Source of the DNA: an uncultured Hungatella sp.
Lineage (GTDB): Bacteria; Bacillota; Clostridia; Lachnospirales; Lachnospiraceae
Length of the DNA: 19,422 nt
Direction of reading: 5' to 3'
Assembly: GCA_910585645.1 (NCBI GenBank)
Contig: CAJUFP010000078.1
Location: 4,669 to 24,090 of the forward strand
Shown: positions 8,853-16,254 of the stretch, one piece after another
How positions within the stretch are numbered: the first letter of the stretch is position 1
Layout: each line of letters begins with the position of its first letter
Made by a program: the position numbers and the translations under genes
Notes under the pieces: generated by a model
Databases searched by the model: none
Told to the model about the DNA's origin: nothing
The model's input: only the letters and a program-made list of their open reading frames with translations

Positions 8853-10341
8853 GCTCTGCTCCCTGTCCCGCGATCACTTCCTGGATGACCTGTCTGTCCA
8901 AAAACGGCTTTCTCACCCCGTTCTCCTCCTGGTAGTCCTCATGGCCCTTTCCGATCACCGCGATCATGTCCCCGGGCCGGGCGTTAAGGATGCTGTAGGC
9001 AATGGCCTCCCGCCTGTCAGGGATCTCCACATAGGTTCCCCCCGCCTTCTCAACGCTGCCTCTGATGTCGGCAATAATATCCTCCGTCTTTTCGTACCGG
9101 GAATTGTCCGCGGTCAGGATGCACAGATCCGCCAGCCGACCGCCGATCTCCCCCATGGAGTACCGCCGGTCTTTGGACCGGTTTCCCCCGCACCCAAAGA
9201 CGCAGACCAGCCGCCCGGGCTTATACTCCCTCAATGTCCCAAGAAGGCTTTCCATGCTGACCCCGTTGTGGGCATAGTCCACGATCACTGTACACTTGGC
9301 CGACGAATGGACGATCTCCATCCGCCCGTTGACATACAGATGCTCCAGGGCGTGGCTCACCCGCTCCCTGGGAAGATCAAGAAAGCTGCACACGCTTAAT
9401 GCCGCCATGGCGTTGTACACATTAAACCGTCCGGGGATATTGACCTTCACATCCATATCCCAGAAGCCCTCGGCAAAAAATTCCACGCCCACAAAATCCT
9501 CTCTGGCCACATACCGGATATCTCTGGCCCGAAAATCCCCTTCCCCCTCCAGCCCGTAGGTATACAGCCTGCAGGAATGCTCGTTCGCAATCTCCTGAAA
9601 ATGGTCGTCGTCCCGGTTGGCGATTCCCACCCGGCACCGCTTTAAGATCTGGGACTTATAATACAGGTACTCTTCAAAATCCCTGTGTTCATCCGGCCCG
9701 ATGTGATCATTGGAAATGTTGGTGAAAATGCCGTAGTCAAAGGTGATCCCGTCCACCCGATGCATCTTAAGCCCCTGGGACGACACCTCCATGATCATGT
9801 ACTCACAGCCCTCCTCCACCATCCGGGCAAAATACCGCTGCAGCTCATAGGACTCCGGCGTGGTGTTTAAGGTAGGATACGTCGCCTCCCCGATCACCGC
9901 ACCCGCCGTGCCAATAAGCCCCACCTTCTTCCCCGCGGCCTCCAAAACAGCCTTGATCATGTAGGTGGTGGTGGTCTTCCCCTTGGTCCCCGTGACGCCG
10001 ATACAGACCATCTTCTCAGCCGGATACCCGAACCTGGCCGCCGCCAGATAAGCAAGCGCCTGCCGCCCGTTTGGAACCCGGATCACCGTCACATCCTCCG
10101 GCAGTCCCAGGACCCTGGCAGTGATCTCCTCCAAACGCTCCTCCACCACCAGACACCGGCACCCGGCACTCAGCACCTGCCCTACAAAATCATGGGAATC
10201 CACCTTCGTGCCTTTCATGCACACAAATACACAATCCCCGGCAGCTTTCCTGGAATCATACGCCACCTCATCCACTTCAATCCCCGGATCCCCTAAAAGC
10301 AACTCCCCGCCAATCCCTTTCAGACATTCCAACACTTTCAT
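8830..10341 (-). CDS. murE: MurE-type UDP-MurNAc-tripeptide synthetase
   Basis: Cytoplasmic ATP-dependent Mur ligase adding the third amino acid of the peptidoglycan stem peptide. 503 residues. The N-terminal UMP-binding domain is followed by the ATP loop GVTGTKGKT (115-123), the NTTPES segment (159-164), the probable carbamylated lysine near K229 (YYKSQILK), VDYAHNG (354-360) and the C-terminal domain. The amino-acid selectivity box reads DNSR at 412-415, close to the diaminopimelate-type DNPR but with Ser for Pro; the Arg is kept. Together with DYAHN in place of the common DYAHTPD, this suggests a divergent MurE branch, and the third residue added cannot be fixed from sequence. GGAGAG lies before the ATG, and fhs ends 28 bases upstream. 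Confidence 0.88.
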   Translation of the reverse strand: MKVLECLKGIGGELLLGDPGIEVDEVAYDSRKAAGDCVFVCMKGTKVDSHDFVGQVLSAGCRCLVVEERLEEITARVLGLPEDVTVIRVPNGRQALAYLAAARFGYPAEKMVCIGVTGTKGKTTTTYMIKAVLEAAGKKVGLIGTAGAVIGEATYPTLNTTPESYELQRYFARMVEEGCEYMIMEVSSQGLKMHRVDGITFDYGIFTNISNDHIGPDEHRDFEEYLYYKSQILKRCRVGIANRDDDHFQEIANEHSCRLYTYGLEGEGDFRARDIRYVAREDFVGVEFFAEGFWDMDVKVNIPGRFNVYNAMAALSVCSFLDLPRERVSHALEHLYVNGRMEIVHSSAKCTVIVDYAHNGVSMESLLGTLREYKPGRLVCVFGCGGNRSKDRRYSMGEIGGRLADLCILTADNSRYEKTEDIIADIRGSVEKAGGTYVEIPDRREAIAYSILNARPGDMIAVIGKGHEDYQEENGVRKPFLDRQVIQEVIAGQGAEHVRQHHH

Positions 10342-10369
10342 GTTATTCTCTCCAAACTTCTATACACGT

Positions 10370-12040
10370 TTAAAACAGCCCCGTAATAACCCCTCTCTCA
10401 TCCACATCGATCCCGTCCGCCGCCGGCTTCTTTGGAAGTCCCGGCATGGTCATGATGGCCCCGGTAAGCACCACCACAAATCCCGCTCCCGCGGACACAT
10501 AGGCGTCCCTGACGCTGATCTCAAAGCCCTTTGGCCTTCCCAGCTTGTTCTGGTCATCGGACAGGGAATACTGAGTCTTTGCCATGCATACCGGCAGATC
10601 CCCAAAGCCCATGTCCGTGATCTTTGCCAGCGCCCGCTTTGCCGCCGGGGCGTAGCTGACCCCGTCGGCCCCGTAGATCTCCTTTGCCACAGTGGCGATC
10701 TTATCCTCCAGGCTCATGTCGTCGGGATAAATGGGCTTGTAATGGCTCTCCTTTGTCGCAAGGGTATCAAGAACCTTTTTCGCCAGGGCCTGGCCGCCCT
10801 CGCCGCCCTTTGCCCAAACCTCTGACAACGCGAACTCGCACCCCTTCTCCTCACAGAACTCCCTGATATATGCATATTCCGCCTCTGTATCCGAGGTGAA
10901 GGAATTCAGGGTCACCACCACGGGAACGCCGTACTTCTGGATGTTCTCAATGTGTTTTTCCAGGTTCACAATGCCTTTTTTAAGGGCGTCCAGGTTCTCC
11001 GTCCCAAGATCCGCCTTGGCCACGCCCCCATTGTACTTGAGAGCCCGCACTGTGGCCACCAGGACAACGGCGTCCGGTTTCAGCCCGGCCTTTCTGCACT
11101 TGATGTCCAGGAACTTCTCCGCCCCCAGATCCGCGCCGAACCCGGCTTCTGTCACCACGATATCCGCCAGCTTAAGGGCTGTCTTTGTGGCCCTGACGCT
11201 GTTGCACCCGTGGGCGATGTTGGCAAATGGCCCGCCGTGAACCACAGCCCCTGTGTGCTCCAGAGTCTGGATCAGGTTGGGCTTGATGGCGTCCTTAAGG
11301 AGAGCCGCCATAGCCCCCACCGCGTTTAAGTCTTTGGCTGTCACCGGCTCCCCGGCAAAGTTGTAAGCCACGATGATCCGCCCCAGCCGTTCCTTCAGAT
11401 CCGCCATGTTGTCTGCCAGACACAAGATCGCCATGATCTCCGACGCCACGGTGATGACAAAATGGTCCTCCCGCACCACGCCGTCCGCCTTGGCCCCAAG
11501 GCCCACCACCACGTTGCGCAGAACCCGGTCATTCATGTCCAGACACCGTTTCCACAAGATCTGCCTGGTGTCGATCCCAAGGGCGTTGCCCTGCTGAATA
11601 TGGTTATCCAAAAGCGCGGCCAGAAGGTTGTTGGCGGAAGTGATGGCGTGGAAATCCCCGGTAAAATGAAGGTTCAGATCCTCCATAGGCACCACCTGGG
11701 CGTACCCGCCTCCTGCCGCCCCGCCCTTGATCCCAAAACAGGGCCCCAGAGACGGCTCCCGAAGGGCGATCAGCGTCTTCTTCCCAAGCCTTGACAGGGC
11801 GTCCCCCAGTCCCACGCTGGTGGTAGTCTTTCCCTCGCCCGCCGGAGTCGGGTTGATGGCTGTCACCAGCACCAGCTTGGCGTCCGGCCGGTCCTTTACC
11901 TCCTCCCACAGCTCGTCCGTCAGCTTGGCCTTGTACTTTCCGTAAAGCTCTAAGTCATCCTCCCGGATCCCATAAGCAGCCGCCACATCCTTGATGGGCA
12001 TCATTTTCGCCTCCTGAGCGATCTGGATATCTGTCTTCAT
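10370..12040 (-). CDS. fhs: Formate-tetrahydrofolate ligase
   Basis: Converts formate, THF and ATP to 10-formyl-THF, feeding purine synthesis, initiator-tRNA formylation and, in acetogens, the methyl branch of the Wood-Ljungdahl pathway. 556 residues, full length for the family. The ATP-binding loop is TPAGEGKT (65-72), preceded by VTAINP. Conserved EPSLGPCFGIKGGAAGGGYAQV and LHFTGDFHAI segments follow, with the expected C-terminal TMPGLPKKPAA region. The ATG at 12040 has CCTCCTT on the plus strand (AAGGAGG on the gene strand) at 12051-12057, 10 bases away. It lies 35 bases after ftsK, with no terminator visible between them. Confidence 0.97.
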   Translation of the reverse strand: MKTDIQIAQEAKMMPIKDVAAAYGIREDDLELYGKYKAKLTDELWEEVKDRPDAKLVLVTAINPTPAGEGKTTTSVGLGDALSRLGKKTLIALREPSLGPCFGIKGGAAGGGYAQVVPMEDLNLHFTGDFHAITSANNLLAALLDNHIQQGNALGIDTRQILWKRCLDMNDRVLRNVVVGLGAKADGVVREDHFVITVASEIMAILCLADNMADLKERLGRIIVAYNFAGEPVTAKDLNAVGAMAALLKDAIKPNLIQTLEHTGAVVHGGPFANIAHGCNSVRATKTALKLADIVVTEAGFGADLGAEKFLDIKCRKAGLKPDAVVLVATVRALKYNGGVAKADLGTENLDALKKGIVNLEKHIENIQKYGVPVVVTLNSFTSDTEAEYAYIREFCEEKGCEFALSEVWAKGGEGGQALAKKVLDTLATKESHYKPIYPDDMSLEDKIATVAKEIYGADGVSYAPAAKRALAKITDMGFGDLPVCMAKTQYSLSDDQNKLGRPKGFEISVRDAYVSAGAGFVVVLTGAIMTMPGLPKKPAADGIDVDERGVITGLF

Positions 12041-12075
12041 GCGCGATCTTCCTCCTTGTAAATGTGTTCAACAAA

Positions 12076-15000
12076 CTACTCCTGTGACAACAGGTTCTCA
12101 AATTCCTCCACAGTCATCAGAACTTTCCTGGGCTTTGTGCCCTCCTCCTCGCCGACCACTCCAAACTCTGCCAGCTGATCCATGATCCTGGCAGCCCGGT
12201 TAAATCCGATCTTGTACATCCTCTGGAGCATACCGATGGAAGCCTTGTCCTTCTCTATGATAAATTTTCCCGCCTGTTCAAAATATTCGTCCCGGCCGTT
12301 ATTTCCCCGCCCGTCTCCGCCGCCTCCAAGGGCCGGAGCCGCCATCTTGCTCTCGATGTCCGGCTGATACCGGGTCTCCATGCCCTGGGCCGCCAGAAAT
12401 TCCACCACGTCCGCCACCTCCTGGTCAGACACAAAAGCCCCCTGAACCCTCTGCGGCTTTGGAACCCCGGATGGGTAGAACAGCATATCGCCCTTTCCCA
12501 GAAGCTTTTCCGCCCCGTACATGTCGATGATGGTCCTGGAATCCACTCCCGAGGACACGGCAAAAGCGATTCTGGAGGGAACGTTGGCCTTGATCAGGCC
12601 TGTGATCACGTTGACCGAAGGCCTCTGGGTGGCAATGACCAGATGGATGCCGGCCGCCCTGGCCAGCTGGGCCAGGCGGCAGATGGCGTCCTCCACCTCC
12701 CCCGGCGACACCATCATCAGATCCGCCAGCTCGTCGATAATGATGACGATCTGGGGCATCTTTTCAGGCTTGTCCTCATCCTCAATGTCTTTTATGGTCT
12801 CAATCTTGGCATTGTAGCCTTTCAGATTCCTTACATTGTATTTCGCGAATTTGTCGTACCGGCTCATCATCTCCGCCACCGCCCAGTTGAGAGCCCCGGA
12901 CGCCTTCTTTGGATCCGTGACCACAGGGATCAGCAGATGGGGAATGCCGTTGTAGGCGCTTAACTCCACCACCTTGGGGTCCACCATGATCAGCTTCACG
13001 TCATCCGGGCTGGCCTTGAAGATGATGCTCATGATCAGGGTGTTGATACACACCGATTTCCCTGAGCCTGTAGCCCCGGCAATGAGAAGGTGGGGCATCT
13101 TCGCAATGTCCGTCACCACCACCTGGCCGCCGATATCCTTACCCACGGCAAAACTTAGGCTGGAGGAGGCTTTCTTAAAGTCCTCCGACTCAAAGATCTC
13201 CCGCAGGTAGACCGTGATATTCTCCTTGTTTGGCACCTCGATGCCAACGGCGGATCTTCCGGGAATGGGGGCCTCGATGCGGATATCCGCCGCTGCCAGG
13301 CTTAACTTGATGTCGTCCGCCAGACCCACGATCTTGCTCACCTTCACCCCCTGCTCCGGCCGCAGCTCATACCGGGTCACCGACGGGCCGCAGCTGATGT
13401 TGGTCACGGTCACGCCCACGCCGAAATTCTTCAGGGTCTGCTGGAGCTTGATGGCCGTATCCTTGTACTCCTGCTCGGAAAATGCCCCTGCCGGCTTATT
13501 GCCCCTCTTTAGCAGGGTCACAGGCGGGAACTGGTATTCCTTTTTCACCATCTCCCGCTCTTTGATCTGGGCCGCCACCCCAAGGGCGTCGTCCCCGTGT
13601 TCTTCCCGAACCTCCTTACGGCGGCTCTCCACTTTTTTCTTTAATGCCTCCGTGTCGCTTTCTATGATCTTTCCGGAAGCCGTCACCACCTGCTTGCTCT
13701 CCTCAGGGATCTGGAAGTCCTCCGCTTCCCCCAAGTCCTCCTCCCGCAAGGACCCATCCTCCCGTCCAAATGAAGAAAGATCCCGGTCAAACACAGAACC
13801 TCCCCCGCCAAGGCCCCGGTCAGCCCCTGCTTTTGGCACCCGAAGGATCCCTTCCTCCTGAAGCTCCGGTACCCAGTGGGTAATACTCTCCGGCATGGGG
13901 TCGTCCCCATCGTCCCGGTCATGATCTGTCCTGTACTCCTGCCTCTGGTCCTGGCTGACTGTATGATGACGGCCCTGGCCGTAACCTTGGCTGACTTCCG
14001 GTTCATATCCCCGGCCGTAACCTTGCCCGGTTTCCGTTTCGTACCCCTGGTCATAATCTTGCCCGGTTTTCGTTTCATATCCCTGGCCATAATCTTGCCC
14101 GGTTTCCGGTTCGTACCCCTGGCCATAGCCTTGTCCGGTTTCCGGTTCGTACCCCTGGCCATAGCCCTGCCCGATTTCCGGTTCATACCCCTGGCCATAA
14201 TCTTGCCCGGTTTTCGTTCCACAGCCCTCACCGCTGCTTCGTTCCGCCTCCGCCCCATATCCCTGTGGGCCATAAGGCTGCTCCTTTTGTCCATAAACCG
14301 ACTGGTCATCCAGCCAGGATTCTCTCACCGGCTCTGCCAGGGAAGCCGTCTCGTTCCTTCCTCTGCCGGACTGGCCTCCATACCGGCCATGGTCTGCCGC
14401 CATGTCAGCCCTGCCGCCATCTTCCCGCTGACGTCCATCCCCGGTCCGGCCGCCATACCGGCCATGATCTGTCCTGCCGGTCCTGCCGCCATCTTCCCGC
14501 TGATCTCCATCCCCGGCCCGGCCTCCTAAGCCGCTTCCGGCCTCATAAGCCCCCTGGGCGTCCAGAGTATCCCACTCCTCCTCCGAGACAGCCTCGTTGG
14601 CAACATCCTGCCATACGGTCCGCAGGGCATCCTGGACTGCCATCACATCCTCCTCGTCAAAGGGCGAATCCTCATCCTCCTCTATGTACTGGGGCGGCAG
14701 AGAAATCTTGCCGGTAAAGACATCCTCTCTGTGTTCCCCGGGCATATCCCCGGACGCTGTCCTCGGAACGCCCTTTCTCACCGGCCCCCGCTCTGGGCGG
14801 CCTTTCCGATCCCGATCATCGTATTCCTCATCGTATTCTTCGCCGTCATACCCCCTGTCATCATCTGTCTGGCTGTCCTCATATCTGTCCTCATACCCGT
14901 CATCATAATACCCGTCATCCTCAAATCCCCTGTCATCATAGCCATCTTCCGGATCCTGACAGTATTCCTCCCCATACTGGTCCTCATATCCCCCAAGCTT

Positions 15001-15735
15001 GGTGGCGTCCAGATTGACGCCCCGCACTCTCTGCTCCTGCCTGCGGAGCTCCTCCTCCTCACGAAGGCGAAGCCGCTCTTCTCTCCGCTCCTCATGGATC
15101 TCTCTTCTGCGGCGGGCATCCTCCTTGGCATACTGGTACGCCCGCCCCCCGCCTCTCTTCACCAGAGCCACTAAAGATCTCTCGGTAACGCACACGCAGC
15201 AGATGGCAAATACCACCAGAAGCACCAGATAAGTCCCCACCACGCCAAGAACCGCCCCCAGCCCCTGGGCCAGAACGCCGCCCACCAGACCGCCGCCAAG
15301 GCCGTTCTCCGAAGAGCGGACATAGGCGTCCATGATCTTCTGTCCCGCCTTATAGCCGCCGCCAAACACCATTTCCGACAGCCCGCACAAGATCAGCATC
15401 CCAACCACAGCAGCCGCCATCTTCAGGGCCGCGATGGGATTGCCCTGGTTGGACATGGCAAAGCACGTACCCACAAATAAAAAAATAGGGGCGAGAAAAC
15501 CGATCATTCCAAAGATCCCCAGCTGCATCTTCCGCAGATAATCCCCAGCCACGCCGCACAGATGAAAATTGCTTAAAAACAGCAAAACCGCCAGGGCAAA
15601 GGAAGCGATCAAAAACACTTCCCCCCGCATAAACCCTGTATCGCTCTCCTGCTGTTTTGCCTGATTCTTATTTTTTGCTCTTGATGACGATGACTTTTTC
15701 GCCGCCGTCTTCCCGCCTTTTGCCGTTTTCGCCAC
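12076..15735 (-). CDS. ftsK: FtsK/SpoIIIE DNA translocase with a very long repetitive linker
   Basis: Septum-anchored ATP-driven DNA pump for chromosome segregation in division or sporulation. 1219 residues, long for the family because of its linker. A basic N-terminus (1-37) is followed by about four membrane helices (40-59, 72-94, 103-123, 155-183). The linker (about 185-735) starts with an Arg/Glu helix (205-238), continues with an Asp/Glu/Tyr-rich stretch (250-310), Gly/Arg repeats (405-456) and Tyr/Gly/Gln repeats (507-588). The motor has Walker A GATGSGKS (887-894) and Walker B with D1001 and E1002. A winged-helix gamma domain (about 1150-1215) ends the protein. The start is GTG at 15735, with AAGGAGG 10 bases upstream and no nearby ATG alternative. 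FtsK and SpoIIIE roles cannot be separated here. Confidence 0.95.
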   Translation of the reverse strand: MAKTAKGGKTAAKKSSSSRAKNKNQAKQQESDTGFMRGEVFLIASFALAVLLFLSNFHLCGVAGDYLRKMQLGIFGMIGFLAPIFLFVGTCFAMSNQGNPIAALKMAAAVVGMLILCGLSEMVFGGGYKAGQKIMDAYVRSSENGLGGGLVGGVLAQGLGAVLGVVGTYLVLLVVFAICCVCVTERSLVALVKRGGGRAYQYAKEDARRRREIHEERREERLRLREEEELRRQEQRVRGVNLDATKLGGYEDQYGEEYCQDPEDGYDDRGFEDDGYYDDGYEDRYEDSQTDDDRGYDGEEYDEEYDDRDRKGRPERGPVRKGVPRTASGDMPGEHREDVFTGKISLPPQYIEEDEDSPFDEEDVMAVQDALRTVWQDVANEAVSEEEWDTLDAQGAYEAGSGLGGRAGDGDQREDGGRTGRTDHGRYGGRTGDGRQREDGGRADMAADHGRYGGQSGRGRNETASLAEPVRESWLDDQSVYGQKEQPYGPQGYGAEAERSSGEGCGTKTGQDYGQGYEPEIGQGYGQGYEPETGQGYGQGYEPETGQDYGQGYETKTGQDYDQGYETETGQGYGRGYEPEVSQGYGQGRHHTVSQDQRQEYRTDHDRDDGDDPMPESITHWVPELQEEGILRVPKAGADRGLGGGGSVFDRDLSSFGREDGSLREEDLGEAEDFQIPEESKQVVTASGKIIESDTEALKKKVESRRKEVREEHGDDALGVAAQIKEREMVKKEYQFPPVTLLKRGNKPAGAFSEQEYKDTAIKLQQTLKNFGVGVTVTNISCGPSVTRYELRPEQGVKVSKIVGLADDIKLSLAAADIRIEAPIPGRSAVGIEVPNKENITVYLREIFESEDFKKASSSLSFAVGKDIGGQVVVTDIAKMPHLLIAGATGSGKSVCINTLIMSIIFKASPDDVKLIMVDPKVVELSAYNGIPHLLIPVVTDPKKASGALNWAVAEMMSRYDKFAKYNVRNLKGYNAKIETIKDIEDEDKPEKMPQIVIIIDELADLMMVSPGEVEDAICRLAQLARAAGIHLVIATQRPSVNVITGLIKANVPSRIAFAVSSGVDSRTIIDMYGAEKLLGKGDMLFYPSGVPKPQRVQGAFVSDQEVADVVEFLAAQGMETRYQPDIESKMAAPALGGGGDGRGNNGRDEYFEQAGKFIIEKDKASIGMLQRMYKIGFNRAARIMDQLAEFGVVGEEEGTKPRKVLMTVEEFENLLSQE
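13972..14217 (-). repeat. 36-bp tandem repeat array in ftsK (12-aa Tyr/Gly/Gln units)
   Basis: About seven contiguous 36-base units encode variants of a 12-residue motif such as GQGYEPETGQDY (FtsK residues 507-588). Units differ by single-codon changes, for example ETGQ, KTGQ, EIGQ and EVSQ, and DYGQ, GYGQ and DYDQ. No spacers separate the units and the frame is kept throughout, so this is a coding minisatellite within the linker. Confidence 0.92.
14371..14523 (-). repeat. Imperfect two-copy repeat in ftsK linker (Gly/Arg-rich)
   Basis: FtsK residues 405-456 consist of two related units of about 24-26 residues. Each runs GR-x-GDG-x-QREDGGR and ends in DHGRYGG, with a few residues inserted in the second copy. 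The segment is contiguous with the low-complexity linker and is likely disordered. Confidence 0.75.
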
Positions 15736-15745
15736 CAGTTTCGCG

Positions 15746-15752
15746 CCTCCTT
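15746..15752 (-). promoter_or_regulatory. Ribosome binding site for the GTG start of ftsK
   Basis: The gene strand reads AAGGAGG here, a full anti-Shine-Dalgarno match, ending 10 bases before the GTG at 15735. It is the only strong ribosome site near the N-terminus and decides the non-ATG start. Confidence 0.8.
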
Positions 15753-15803
15753 ACGATCTGTCGGCAGAGTACAAATGTTCCCCCTGCCGTTTCCACTTAG
15801 AAC

Positions 15804-15832
15804 AGTATACATAAAAACCGGTGAAAATGCAA
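15804..15832 (-). promoter_or_regulatory. Sigma-A type promoter for ftsK and the downstream operon
   Basis: On the minus strand TTGCAT (15832-15827) and TATACT (15809-15804) are separated by exactly 17 bases, matching the -35 and -10 consensus at 4 and 5 of 6 positions. Transcription would begin near 15797, leaving a leader of about 60 bases before the ftsK GTG. No other promoter this good was noticed in the downstream gaps, which are all 51 bases or less. It may therefore serve ftsK through the kinase. The MITE-like element begins only about 30 bases upstream of the -35. Confidence 0.75.
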
Positions 15833-15863
15833 GGTGTTGCGAAAAGTGGACAGGGGGAGGAGG

Positions 15864-16023
15864 GTCAAAGGGTTACTATTCACGGTGTGGCTGTGAATAG
15901 TAACCTGGGCCGCCATTTTGAATCACCTGCGGTGATGGGGCGGCCCAGATTCCGGCCATTACGTGCATCCTCCTGGTTGTTCAGCGTGGTGAACAACCAG
16001 GCCGTGAACAGTAACGTCAAAGG
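15864..16023. mobile_element. MITE-like element (144 bp, 15872-16015) with 8-bp target duplication
   Basis: The ends are GTTACTATTCACGG (15872-15885) and CCGTGAACAGTAAC (16002-16015), inverted repeats of 14 bases with one mismatch. Directly outside each end is the same octamer GTCAAAGG (15864-15871 and 16016-16023), as expected for a target-site duplication. There is no coding capacity. The interior holds three perfect hairpins: 15871-15883 with 15893-15905 (13 bp); 15905-15914 with 15939-15948 (10 bp), enclosing 15922-15927 with 15931-15936; and 15972-15983 with 15990-16001 (12 bp). The architecture points to a non-autonomous miniature transposon. The 8-bp duplication would suit several IS families, including IS66, but I cannot name the partner. 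An alternative reading is a REP-like structured repeat. Confidence 0.8.
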
Positions 16024-16254
16024 TTCTTGGGTTATTCCACAGTGTCAGATAGCACGCTAGTCCCCTGTCCATAAAATATAATTTAGGCCGCTTTACGATC
16101 CGCTTTATCGTCTGTCCACCCGGATCTTACTATACGGAAGTAGCTGTGTGGCGTACTGGATCTCATCAATGATGACCGGAGGTTTATATTGCTGCAAAAA
16201 CAGTTCCGGATCCTCCCTCGCAAGACTTCTGATCCTGGGATAAGCAAGGAATTT
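16016..16254 (-). pseudogene. Remnant of a DUF4143-type AAA ATPase (AAA_14 family)
   Basis: Just after the DUF362 stop, one frame reads LAREDPELFLQQY and PPVIIDEIQYA, then LLPYSKIRVDRR before a stop at 16107-16105. This is the Walker B region of DUF4143 ATPases; the Walker A part is missing. In another frame the DNA continues KRIVKRPKLYFMDRGLACYL and then TLWNNPRTF, which matches the C-terminal DUF4143 domain. The middle of the protein (roughly 200 residues in intact relatives, from memory) is deleted, and both ends are lost. The left end of similarity coincides with the insertion site of the MITE-like element. No start codon or ribosome site remains, so it should be non-functional. These ATPases are frequently multicopy and of uncertain function. 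Confidence 0.8.

Noticed and set aside
12041..12075. THF or other riboswitch before fhs
   Set aside because: Only 35 bases separate ftsK from fhs, too little for a known folate riboswitch, and the stretch contains just the ribosome site.
13972..14217. CRISPR-like periodic 36-base repeats
   Set aside because: Units are contiguous with no spacers, are imperfect, and keep a reading frame inside ftsK. No cas genes are nearby.
13683..14309. Minus-strand frame of 208 codons rich in repeats (MARGTNRKPGK-like)
   Set aside because: It is the alternative frame of the ftsK 36-bp repeat array, and the correct frame encodes the FtsK linker between recognisable domains.
15821..16060. Plus-strand frame of 79 codons across the intergenic island
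   Set aside because: It runs through the palindromes of the MITE-like element and the promoter, with no family similarity and no conserved ribosome site.
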